This document shows, piece by piece, positions 1 through 6,422 of a stretch of DNA of 8,059 nucleotides. The position numbers and the translations under genes were made by a program. The stretch is from assembly GCA_027451085.1 (NCBI GenBank), contig DAIDKA010000048.1:1-8059 (forward strand), read 5' to 3'. Numbering within the stretch: the first letter of the stretch is position 1; each line of letters begins with the position of its first letter. This DNA comes from Gammaproteobacteria bacterium. Lineage in GTDB: Bacteria > Pseudomonadota > Gammaproteobacteria > Steroidobacterales > Steroidobacteraceae. The notes under the pieces are model-generated. The model saw nothing but the letters and a program-made list of their open reading frames with translations. It made no database searches and was not told the DNA's origin.

Positions 1-1
1 A

Positions 2-58
2 CACCTGCAGCCCGACGGCGACGACGGTGAGCTGGCCCCCGATGTTGGCGGTCTTTAG
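2..58 (+). CDS. possible C-terminal tail of an upstream gene (partial)
   Basis: The second forward frame is open from the left edge to a TAG at 56-58 and reads HLQPDGDDGELAPDVGGL. Most of its codons end in G or C, as expected for a coding tail in this genome, and its composition is more protein-like than the third frame over the same bases (TCSPTATTVSWPP). It may be the last 18 residues of a gene beginning outside the window, overlapping the start of the next frame by 17 bp. It could also be the upstream half of a frameshifted gene that continues in the third frame. It is too short to assign to a family. Confidence 0.25.
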   Translation, partial: HLQPDGDDGELAPDVGGL

Positions 59-380
59 TCAGGATCAGGACCTTTCCGAGGTGGCGGACGAAGTTCGCGT
101 CGTCGCAGCCCAGGAACAGCGCTGGTTCAAGATGGCCAGCGCCTATCCCGTGAGCGCGGCCACTGCGAATCGCCGGGGCATCAACAATACCGACTGGGTC
201 AAAATCGACCGCGCCCTGTATGACACCTGCATTGATCCGTGGGACTACCGAGCAGAAGCGGACATCGATGACTGCAACACCAAGGCCTTTCAGGACGCCG
301 TAGAGCACACCGGGAGCACACCGGATAAAGAGCGTCCGCGCGCTGACGGCGCGGAAAATCCAGCAAAAACAGGGATTTAA
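42..380 (+). CDS. hypothetical protein next to the tRNA-Ala 3' end
   Basis: I do not recognise this protein. From the ATG at 42 it is 112 residues, soluble-looking and acidic. It has no signal peptide or membrane segment. The central part, with motifs such as EQRWFKMASAYPVS and DRALYDTCIDPWDYR, has a normal amino-acid mix with tryptophans and G/C-ending codons, so it looks genuinely coding. The last 25 residues are polar and low in hydrophobics. The start is uncertain: ATG 42 has a GGTGAG at 26-31 as a possible ribosome site, GTG 27 is an alternative, and the frame stays open to the left edge. The TAA at 378-380 ends one base before the encoded CCA of the tRNA gene on the other strand, a position often occupied by integrated elements. 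It could therefore be island or prophage cargo, but no integrase or phage hallmark is visible. Confidence 0.5.
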   Translation: MLAVFSQDQDLSEVADEVRVVAAQEQRWFKMASAYPVSAATANRRGINNTDWVKIDRALYDTCIDPWDYRAEADIDDCNTKAFQDAVEHTGSTPDKERPRADGAENPAKTGI

Positions 381-381
381 T

Positions 382-457
<76 letters not shown>

Positions 458-500
458 ACATACCCTTGGCTCCGCGAACGGGTGCCCCAAGAGGCGCGGG

Positions 501-528
501 ATTTTAGCATCCGAAGCACGCAGCGCAA
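501..528 (-). promoter_or_regulatory. likely promoter of the tRNA-Ala gene
   Basis: Reading the - strand, TTGCGC at 528-523 (first three bases of the -35 consensus) lies 16 bp before TAAAAT at 506-501, a good -10 hexamer. The bases after the -10 are very G/C-rich (CCCGCGCC), like the discriminators of stringently controlled stable-RNA promoters. Transcription would begin near 494, leaving a leader of roughly 37 nt that RNase P would remove. This is an inference from consensus matching; the -35 is weak. Confidence 0.45.
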
Positions 529-579
529 GCGCGGAATACATCGCACCGCGCGGCGGTCACGCCACTGGCATCTGGCGGC

Positions 580-585
580 TATTAT
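580..585 (+). promoter_or_regulatory. candidate -10 box for the peroxiredoxin gene
   Basis: TATTAT at 580-585 is the only AT-rich hexamer close upstream of the peroxiredoxin gene and would place the transcript start near 591, about 23 nt before the ATG. No convincing -35 is visible at the right distance, so the promoter may depend on an activator, or the match may be chance. The rest of 458-613 holds only this site and the tRNA promoter; I see no other gene there. Confidence 0.3.
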
Positions 586-613
586 TGCTGCCCCGTCCCC
601 TTGAGGAAGCCCC

Positions 614-1069
614 ATGCTCACCGCAGGCTCACCCGCCCCGGATTTCACCGTTCCAGACCAGGATGGCCGGCCCGTGAGCCTGGACTCCCTGCTGTCCCGG
701 GGTCCGCTGGTGCTGTATTTCTATCCTGCCGACGACACCCCCGGCTGCACCCGGGAGGCCTGCTTCGTACGCGACGTTCATGCGGAGCTTGCCGCGGCCG
801 GCCTCACCGTGGCCGGGGTCAGCCCCCAGGATGCGGCCAGCCACCGGCGTTTCGCCGACAAGTACACCCTGCCCTTCACCCTGCTGGCGGACACCGACAA
901 AGCCCTCGCCCGTGCCTACGGCGTACTCGGGCCCTTCGGCCTGGGGATACGCCGTGCCACCTTTCTCATCGGCACAGACCGCATCATCCAGGATGCGGTC
1001 CGTGCAGACCTGCGCATCGGCCAGCACGAAGACTTCATCCACCGGGCGCTGCAGGCGCGGCGGCCGTAA
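614..1069 (+). CDS. bcp: thioredoxin-dependent thiol peroxidase, BCP/PrxQ family
   Basis: This is a cytoplasmic peroxiredoxin that reduces H2O2 and organic hydroperoxides, with thioredoxin as electron donor. Its 151 residues match the usual BCP length of about 150-160. The thioredoxin-fold start GSPAPDFTVPDQDG is at residues 5-18. The active site FYPADDTPGCTREAC has the peroxidatic Cys45 and, five residues on, Cys50, the atypical 2-Cys arrangement of many BCP/PrxQ enzymes. Thr42 and Pro43 precede the peroxidatic Cys, as the family requires. Arg114 in RRATFLIG at 113-120 is the likely conserved active-site arginine. The ATG at 614 is preceded by GAGGA at 603-607 with a 6-nt spacer, which fixes the start. 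The stop is 36 bp before the thioesterase gene, so the two may share a transcript. Overlapping frames on either strand here lack family motifs. Confidence 0.93.
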   Translation: MLTAGSPAPDFTVPDQDGRPVSLDSLLSRGPLVLYFYPADDTPGCTREACFVRDVHAELAAAGLTVAGVSPQDAASHRRFADKYTLPFTLLADTDKALARAYGVLGPFGLGIRRATFLIGTDRIIQDAVRADLRIGQHEDFIHRALQARRP

Positions 1070-1105
1070 CTTGCCCTCCTTCCAACCTGTGAGCCAAGAC
1101 ACGCA

Positions 1106-1531
1106 ATGAGCACCCCCACTGACCCCGTCCTGCCGATGGGCTTCCGCACCCGCAAGATGGTCATGTCCGGCGACCTCAACGGCGCCGGCTCGCTGTTCGG
1201 CGGCCGCGTGCTGGAATGGGTGGACCAGGAGGCCGCGATCTACGCCTACTGCCAGCTCAACTATCCCAAGCACCTGGTGACCAAGGCGATGTCCGCCATC
1301 GTGTTCACCTCCCCGGCCTACCTGGGCGACTTCATCGAGATCGGCCTGCGCACCGTCGGGCTGGGCACCACCTCCATCACGCTGGAGGCGATCGTGCGCA
1401 ACAAGAAGACCCGCGAATCGATCGTTCACGTCGACCGGATCGTGTTCGTCAATCTGCTGGACGGGCGGCCGCAGCCTCACGGGGTGACCTGGGAGTCACT
1501 GGCGCGGACCGACCGCGAGGAGGCGCGCTGA
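1106..1531 (+). CDS. acyl-CoA thioesterase, hotdog fold (YciA-like)
   Basis: This is a cytoplasmic enzyme of the hotdog superfamily that hydrolyses acyl-CoA to free acid and CoA. The 141-residue length fits a single-hotdog subunit of the YciA/acyl-CoA hydrolase group. The family signature is clear near the N-terminus: N25-G-A-G-S-L-F-G-G-R, then L-E-W-V-D40-Q-E-A-A. Asp40 sits where these enzymes place their catalytic acidic residue, in the central hotdog helix. The FTSPAYLGDFIEI stretch around residues 67-79 is the usual strand following the helix. No strong Shine-Dalgarno precedes the ATG at 1106; an internal ATG at 1136 (MGFRTRKM) is possible, but the first ten residues cost little either way. 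The chain-length preference cannot be read from sequence. Its end faces the convergent MFS gene across 18 bp. Confidence 0.9.
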   Translation: MSTPTDPVLPMGFRTRKMVMSGDLNGAGSLFGGRVLEWVDQEAAIYAYCQLNYPKHLVTKAMSAIVFTSPAYLGDFIEIGLRTVGLGTTSITLEAIVRNKKTRESIVHVDRIVFVNLLDGRPQPHGVTWESLARTDREEAR

Positions 1532-1549
1532 ACCCCCGCCCCGGAGACC

Positions 1550-2911
1550 TCAGCCGGCGCGCGACCCGACCGGCACGTCGCTGATCCGCAGTTCCCCCAC
1601 GCGCTTCCAGGACAGGCGCACCAGCACCAGCGCCGCCACCGCACCCACGACCATGGGGACGGAGGCGGCCAGGAACAGCTGCTGCATCGACCAGTGCCGC
1701 TTGATCAGCATGCCGCCGACGGTAGGCCCGACGATGGCGCCCAGCCGGCCGATCGACAGCGCCCAGCCCACGGCCTTGGAACGGAAGGTGGTCGGATAGA
1801 TCAGGCCGGACGCAGCGTTGTTGCCGAACTGCGCGCCCAGCACCGTGAACCCCGCCAGCATCGACAGCGGTGCCAGCAGCGCATAGGACGCCGGCGCCAC
1901 ACCGATCACGGCAATCGCGGGTACCGCGATCACAAACAGCACGGCGATCACCGTGAATCCGAAACGGTCCAGCAGCACGCTGATCAGCAGCCCGCCCACC
2001 GTGCCGCCCACGTGATAAAGGCTTGCGGCCAGCGCCGCATCCTTCGGCGGCAGTTCAGTGCCATACAGCAGCGGCATCCAGGTATTGAGAAAGTACTGGG
2101 CCATCAGGGTCATGGCGAAGCACACCCACAGCATCAGGGTGATCCAGCGAAACTCCCGCCCCAGCAACTGCGCCAGGCCGGACCCGGGGGACGGCATGAC
2201 CTGTGGCACCGACAGCACCGTATCGTCGGCCAGCGCAAGATCAGGACGCATCCGCCGCGCCAGTCGCAGGCAGGCCTGCCGCCGCGCGGGATCCAGGCTC
2301 AGGAACTTGATCGACTCGGGCAGGGTGAAGGTCAGGCAGGCGGCCACGATCAACGGCACCGAGCCCCCGAGCACGAACAGCGCCGGCCAGCCGTAGTGAG
2401 GCAGGAGCCAGGCGGCCACCAGGCCGGGCGCGCTGCTGCCCAGGGTGATCCCGGTGAACATCAGCACCACCAGCGTGGCGCGCAGGCGCTTGGGCGCGAT
2501 CTCCGAGTTCAGCGCGATGGTATTGGGCATCAGGCCGCCGATGCCGATGCCGGTGAGGAAGCGCAGCGCCACGGTCTGCCACAGCCCGAAGCCACCCAGG
2601 ACCGCCAGCGTGGTGACGCCATAAATGACGCTGGCCAGGAGGATGGCGGGCTTGCGGCCGTAGCGATCGCCCACCCAGCCCAGCAGCGCGGCCCCCAGCA
2701 GCACACCGTAACTGCTGGCGGTGAGCACCGGGGTGAGATCACCTTGTCCCACATGCCACAGATGTGTAAAAGCCTTGCCCGCAAAGGGCATGACGCTGAT
2801 GTCGTAGCCATCGGCAAACATCGCCAGGAAGGACCACAAGAGCAGGCTGATGTTGAACCAGCGGATCTTCTGGCCGTCGACGACTGACTCGAGCGGGATG
2901 ACCTGCCCCAT
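1550..2911 (-). CDS. MFS transporter, aromatic acid:H+ symporter (AAHS/PcaK-like)
   Basis: This is an inner-membrane secondary transporter of 453 residues with the hydrophobic pattern of 12 helices. The start is the ATG at 2911: AAGGGG lies a few bases upstream, and the resulting MGQVIPLESVVDGQKIRWF is the normal AAHS N-terminus, so the frame extending to 3046 is a read-back into kdpE. Helix 1 carries the hallmark DGYD (Asp34, Asp37), whose acidic residues matter for 4-hydroxybenzoate uptake by PcaK. MFS motif A follows as GWVGDRYGRKP at 78-88, and a degenerate repeat, LLDRFG, lies between the halves. RFLTGIGIGGLMPN around helix 4 also fits the family. The likely substrate is an aromatic or similar organic acid with a proton, but no aromatic catabolism genes are present to narrow it down. 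It starts 10 bp after kdpE, its ribosome site touching the kdpE stop, so it is probably the last cistron of the kdp transcript. Confidence 0.9.
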   Translation of the reverse strand: MGQVIPLESVVDGQKIRWFNISLLLWSFLAMFADGYDISVMPFAGKAFTHLWHVGQGDLTPVLTASSYGVLLGAALLGWVGDRYGRKPAILLASVIYGVTTLAVLGGFGLWQTVALRFLTGIGIGGLMPNTIALNSEIAPKRLRATLVVLMFTGITLGSSAPGLVAAWLLPHYGWPALFVLGGSVPLIVAACLTFTLPESIKFLSLDPARRQACLRLARRMRPDLALADDTVLSVPQVMPSPGSGLAQLLGREFRWITLMLWVCFAMTLMAQYFLNTWMPLLYGTELPPKDAALAASLYHVGGTVGGLLISVLLDRFGFTVIAVLFVIAVPAIAVIGVAPASYALLAPLSMLAGFTVLGAQFGNNAASGLIYPTTFRSKAVGWALSIGRLGAIVGPTVGGMLIKRHWSMQQLFLAASVPMVVGAVAALVLVRLSWKRVGELRISDVPVGSRAG

Positions 2912-2914
2912 TGC

Positions 2915-2924
2915 GCCCCCCTTA
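2915..2924 (-). promoter_or_regulatory. ribosome binding site fixing the MFS start
   Basis: On the - strand the bases before the ATG at 2911 read TAAGGGGGGCGCA. The AAGGGG core is an unusually good Shine-Dalgarno for this window and shares its first bases with the kdpE TAA stop (2924-2922). This supports the short transporter start and suggests that terminating kdpE ribosomes feed re-initiation on the transporter. Confidence 0.65.
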
Positions 2925-3614
2925 TTGGTCGGTGCGCAGACGGTAGCCCAGTCCAACCTCAGTGACGAGATATTTCGGCCGCTGCGGATCAGGTTCAAGC
3001 TTGTCCCGCAGGTTTTTGACACACACCCGCAGGCTCCGGGCGTCATCGTGTCCCGGTCCCCACACTTCGCGCAGCAGCCGGGCCTGCGTGACGATCATGC
3101 CCGCCTGGCGCCCCAGGCATTCCAGCACGCGGTACTCCAGCGGTGTCAGGTGTACCGCCCCTTGCGGCCCCGAGGCTTCGCGCCGGTGCAGGTCGATGCT
3201 GATCGCACCCAGCCCGACGGTGGGCGCCTGCGTGGCAGCGCGGACATTACGCCGCAACGCGGCGCGCACCCGCGCCATCAGCTCCGGGGCGCTGAAAGGC
3301 TTGGTTACATAGTCATCGGCTCCCGCATCGAGCGCGGCGATCTTCTGCGCCTCCATGTTGCGCGCGGACAGCACGATGATCGGGACCGGCGACCACGTCC
3401 GCACCCTGCGGATCACCTCGATGCCATCACCGTCGGGCAGGCCCAGGTCCACCAGCATCAGGTCGGGCTTGTGGCTCGTCGCCTCGATGGTGGCGCGGGC
3501 GACCCTATCGGCCTCGACGACCCGGAACTGCTCCGACTGCAGCAGCGCACGCAGCACCGCACGGATGGCGGGGTCGTCCTCGACCACCAGGACCTGGTGC
3601 ATGGCCCGTGTCAT
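2922..3614 (-). CDS. kdpE: KdpE response regulator (OmpR/PhoB type)
   Basis: This is the cytoplasmic DNA-binding response regulator partner of KdpD; phosphorylated KdpE activates the kdp operon when K+ is scarce. The 230 residues match the family (E. coli KdpE is about 225). The receiver domain (about 6-120) has the acidic pair Glu12/Asp13 with Asp14, the phospho-acceptor Asp56 in LMLVDLGLPDGDG, the switch Ser82, and Lys104 in DDYVTKPF. The winged-helix output domain (about 130-228) shows LTPLEYRVLECL, a recognition-helix region ending in SLRVCVKNLRDKLE, and the closing wing ...TEVGLGYRL. The ATG at 3614 overlaps the kdpD TGA in an ATGA, so translation is probably coupled; an in-frame ATG at 3602 (MHQVLVVEDD) would be the tighter family start. 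KdpE's own operator would lie upstream of kdpF/A, outside the window. Confidence 0.96.
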   Translation of the reverse strand: MTRAMHQVLVVEDDPAIRAVLRALLQSEQFRVVEADRVARATIEATSHKPDLMLVDLGLPDGDGIEVIRRVRTWSPVPIIVLSARNMEAQKIAALDAGADDYVTKPFSAPELMARVRAALRRNVRAATQAPTVGLGAISIDLHRREASGPQGAVHLTPLEYRVLECLGRQAGMIVTQARLLREVWGPGHDDARSLRVCVKNLRDKLEPDPQRPKYLVTEVGLGYRLRTDQ

Positions 3615-6334
3615 GCGGCCGGCTGCCCCTCATCATCCGCCGGCGGCTCGCGCGTGGGCAGCGTGAACTCCATGCGGGTGCCGCCCCCGGGGCGGCGTCC
3701 GGCTTCGATCTCCCCGCCGTGCGCACGCAGGATGGCGCGGCAGATGGCAAGCCCCAGCCCGACACCCACCACCGAACCCTCCTCCTGCCCACGCTGGAAC
3801 TTGTCGAACAGTCGCTGCAGGTCGCCGGCCGGCAGGCCGGGGCCGGCATCATCGACCCGTACCCGCAGCTGCGGCCCATCGGTCACGGCCTGGATGCGCA
3901 CCGCGGTGCCGGCCGGGGTGTACTTGGCGATGTTGTCCAGCAGGTTCACCAGCACCTGCACCACCAGGGCGGCATCGACGAACACCGGCGGCAGATCCTG
4001 CGGCAGCACCAGTTCCACGGGATGGTCCGACAGCCGCTGCTGCAGGCGCCGCAGCGCCGCCTCCACCAGCTCATCCAGTGTCTGCCAGTCGCGGCGCAGG
4101 TGCACCTGTCCGGACTCCAGGCGCATCAGGTCCAGCACATTGGAGACGAGTTCAGACATCTCCCGCGCCTTCGTCTCGATGGAGCGTGCCAGGACCTCGC
4201 GGGTTTGCGCATCGAGCGTGGCGCCCCGCTCCGCCAACGTGCTGCCGGCGCCGGCAATGACCGCCAGCGGCGTGCGCAGGTCATGTGAGATCGAGGCCAG
4301 CAAGGTGTTGCGCAGGCTCTCCGCCTCGTTGGCGACGCGCGCCGCCTCGGCGCTTTCAGCCAGGCGCGCACGCTCCAGCGCCATGCCGATCTGGCCGGCG
4401 AAGGTCTCAAGCAGATGCCGCTGCTCCGGCAGCAGCACGCGCCGCCGGTTCTGCGGCAGCACCGCGAGCACCCCCAGCCGGCGCTCGGTATCACCCAACG
4501 GCACGTACAAGGCCGGGGCTGCGGGCAGCGTGTCGGTGCCAAGACCCGCCTGGCGGCCATGATCGGCCACCCATTGCGCGACGGCGAGTTCGGCGCCGCG
4601 CAGCGACTCTCCCATGGGTTGCTCGGACGGGAAGCGCAGCTTGCCCGCCGCATCCGGCAGCAGCACCACCGCCTGGCAGGCAAACACCTCGGCGACATGC
4701 CGCACTGCCAGGCGTGCCATGGCGGCAGCGCCGCGGGTGGCGGCGAGCTCCCGGCTCATCGCATACAGCAGCGCTGTGCGCCGCTCGCGTGCGCCGGCGA
4801 CGCGGGTTTGCTGGCGCACGCTGGCCATCAGCTGCGCGATCACCAGGCCCACGATCAGCATCACGGCGAAGGTCAGCAGGTACTGCGCATCAGAAACAGC
4901 AAAGGCGAACCGCGGGGTGACGAAAAAGAAATCGAATGAAGCGACGTTCAGCACCGAGACCATCACGGAGGGGCCGCGGCCGAAACGCAGCCCGGCAATG
5001 GTCACACCCAGCAGGTACACCATCACCAGGTTCACGATGTCCACGTGCGAGAACATCATGAACGCCACCGCGGTGCAGGCGATGCTGGTGGCGAGCGCCC
5101 AGGCATAGCGCTTCCAGCGCACCTTGACCGGCGCCCCGGGCTCGCCGCGCACACCGCGGCCCGCAGGCGCCGGCGCGCCATCCATCGCCGTTGCGATGGT
5201 GATGACGTCGAAGCCACGGGCGCGGCGCGCGAGCTCAGTGGCCGTCGAGGATCGCAGCAACGCACGCAGCCCGTGGCGCTTCGGCGCGCCCACGATCAGG
5301 CGCGTCACATGGCGGGTGGCGGCATACTCCAGCAACACCTCGGTGGCGGTGGGGCCATCCAGAGTGACCGTCTCGGCGCCGAGGGATTCCGCCAGGCGCA
5401 GCAGTTCGATGCGCCGGTTGCGCTGCACTTCCGACAGCTTGCGCAACGCGGGGGTCTCGACATAGACCACTGTCCATTCGGCGTCGAGCGCGTCAGCCAG
5501 ACGCTTGCCGGAGCGGATCAACTGCTCGGACTGTGCATCCGGACCGGTGGCGACCAGCACCCGGTCGGCCGCCAGCCGGGTTCGCGTGGTGGAACCGGTA
5601 CCGGCGGAAGCCCGTGCCGCCGCCTCCACACGGTCGGCGACCCGGCGCAAGGCGATTTCGCGCAGCGCCATCAGGTTGGGCTTGCGGAAGAAGCGTTCGG
5701 TGGCGCTCGCCGCCGCATCCTGCACGTAGATCTTGCCGGCCTTCAGCCGCGCCAGCAGGTCATCCGGCGGCAGGTCGATGAGCTCGACCTCGTCCGCTTC
5801 GTCAAACACCCTGTCCGGCAGGGTCTCGCGCTGGCGTACCCCGGTGATCTGGGTCACCAGGTCATTGAGGCTTTCCAGGTGCTGGACGTTGACCGTGGTC
5901 CACACGTTGATGCCAGCGTCCAGCAGTTCCTCGACGTCCTGCCAGCGCTTGGGATGGCGCGGCTCCGGCTCGCCTCCGGTGAGGTTGGAATGCGCCAGTT
6001 CATCCACCAGCAGGATGGCGGGGTGCCGTGCCAGCGCAGCGTCGAGGTCGAATTCCCGGCGGGTGATGCCGCGGTAGGCCAGCGGCAGCATGGGCAGCTG
6101 TTCCAGTCCTTCGAGCAGGCACTCGGTCTCGCGGCGGCCGTGCGGCTCGACATAGCCCACCACGACCTCGGTGCCGGCGGCCCGCACCACGTGCGCCGCC
6201 TGCAGCATGGCGTAGGTCTTGCCCACCCCAGCCGAGGAACCGAAGAAGATGCGCAGGCTGCCACGCCTGGCGCGGGCCTCCTCGGCCTGCACCTGCCTGA
6301 GCAACCGGTCCGGGTCGGGACGCGCCTCGATCAT
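3611..6334 (-). CDS. kdpD: KdpD osmosensitive K+ sensor histidine kinase
   Basis: This is an inner-membrane sensor kinase/phosphatase for KdpE; the 907 residues compare with about 894 in E. coli. The order is: N-terminal KdpD domain with Walker A GSSAGVGKT (32-40) and LLVDELAHSN (about 107-115); a universal-stress-like domain (about 256-376); four membrane helices of the DUF4118 region (about 409-498); a GAF-like domain (about 525-645); HisKA with the phospho-acceptor His684 in SISHDLRTPL; and a HATPase domain with the N box NLLDNIAKY and G boxes DDAGPGLP and GVGLGLAI. I start it at the ATG at 6334, because MIEARPDPDRLL aligns with the E. coli start, where RPDPDRLL is at residues 7-14. The frame is also open to an ATG at 6442, adding 36 basic residues and overlapping kdpC by 20 bp. 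Neither start has a strong Shine-Dalgarno. Its stop overlaps kdpE. Confidence 0.96.
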   Translation of the reverse strand: MIEARPDPDRLLRQVQAEEARARRGSLRIFFGSSAGVGKTYAMLQAAHVVRAAGTEVVVGYVEPHGRRETECLLEGLEQLPMLPLAYRGITRREFDLDAALARHPAILLVDELAHSNLTGGEPEPRHPKRWQDVEELLDAGINVWTTVNVQHLESLNDLVTQITGVRQRETLPDRVFDEADEVELIDLPPDDLLARLKAGKIYVQDAAASATERFFRKPNLMALREIALRRVADRVEAAARASAGTGSTTRTRLAADRVLVATGPDAQSEQLIRSGKRLADALDAEWTVVYVETPALRKLSEVQRNRRIELLRLAESLGAETVTLDGPTATEVLLEYAATRHVTRLIVGAPKRHGLRALLRSSTATELARRARGFDVITIATAMDGAPAPAGRGVRGEPGAPVKVRWKRYAWALATSIACTAVAFMMFSHVDIVNLVMVYLLGVTIAGLRFGRGPSVMVSVLNVASFDFFFVTPRFAFAVSDAQYLLTFAVMLIVGLVIAQLMASVRQQTRVAGARERRTALLYAMSRELAATRGAAAMARLAVRHVAEVFACQAVVLLPDAAGKLRFPSEQPMGESLRGAELAVAQWVADHGRQAGLGTDTLPAAPALYVPLGDTERRLGVLAVLPQNRRRVLLPEQRHLLETFAGQIGMALERARLAESAEAARVANEAESLRNTLLASISHDLRTPLAVIAGAGSTLAERGATLDAQTREVLARSIETKAREMSELVSNVLDLMRLESGQVHLRRDWQTLDELVEAALRRLQQRLSDHPVELVLPQDLPPVFVDAALVVQVLVNLLDNIAKYTPAGTAVRIQAVTDGPQLRVRVDDAGPGLPAGDLQRLFDKFQRGQEEGSVVGVGLGLAICRAILRAHGGEIEAGRRPGGGTRMEFTLPTREPPADDEGQPAA

Positions 6335-6354
6335 GGATTCAAGGATGGAGTGTT

Positions 6355-6386
6355 TGCCCGGCAAAAACCACGTTTTTTGCCGGGCA
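6355..6386. repeat. perfect 13-bp inverted repeat at the kdpC-kdpD junction
   Basis: TGCCCGGCAAAAA at 6355-6367 and TTTTTGCCGGGCA at 6374-6386 are exact reverse complements separated by the 6-base loop CCACGT. In the kdp mRNA this gives a long, uninterrupted hairpin between the kdpC stop (6423) and the preferred kdpD start (6334). The G/C pairs are at the base of the stem and the A/T pairs near the loop, and no U-run follows on either strand, so it is not a standard intrinsic terminator. A nine-base copy of one arm, TTTTTGCCG, occurs again at 6409-6417 and could pair with 6359-6367 instead. If kdpD starts at 6442, the hairpin is coding sequence (residues about 19-30). A role in mRNA stability or in setting KdpD levels is inference; it might also be a dispersed palindromic element. 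Confidence 0.75.
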
Positions 6387-6422
6387 CGCAACAAGCGCCG
6401 CAGGCGACTTTTTGCCGAGGAC

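Noticed and set aside
356..378. Small inverted repeat AAATCC/GGATTT (356-361 / 373-378) as the tRNA terminator
   Set aside because: The stem is only six A/T-rich pairs with an 11-nt loop. A run of T follows on the - strand, but the structure is too weak to call.
629..1480. 283-residue open frame on the - strand, opposite the peroxiredoxin and thioesterase genes
   Set aside because: Both genes on the + strand have clear active-site motifs; this frame has none.
1694..2887. 397-residue open frame on the + strand, opposite the MFS gene
   Set aside because: It is a mirror of the transporter gene, extremely rich in Gln, His, Arg and Gly, with no domain or credible start.
2912..3046. 45-residue N-terminal extension of the MFS protein
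   Set aside because: It would read back through the end of kdpE. The ATG at 2911 has a strong ribosome site and gives the family-typical N-terminus.
2850..4562. 570-residue open frame on the + strand, opposite kdpE and the end of kdpD
   Set aside because: It is Arg/Ser/Pro-rich low-complexity translation antisense to two clear genes.
6355..6386. Hairpin read as an intrinsic terminator between kdpC and kdpD
   Set aside because: The A/T pairs are at the loop end and the G/C pairs at the base, and no U-run follows the stem in either direction, the reverse of terminator architecture.
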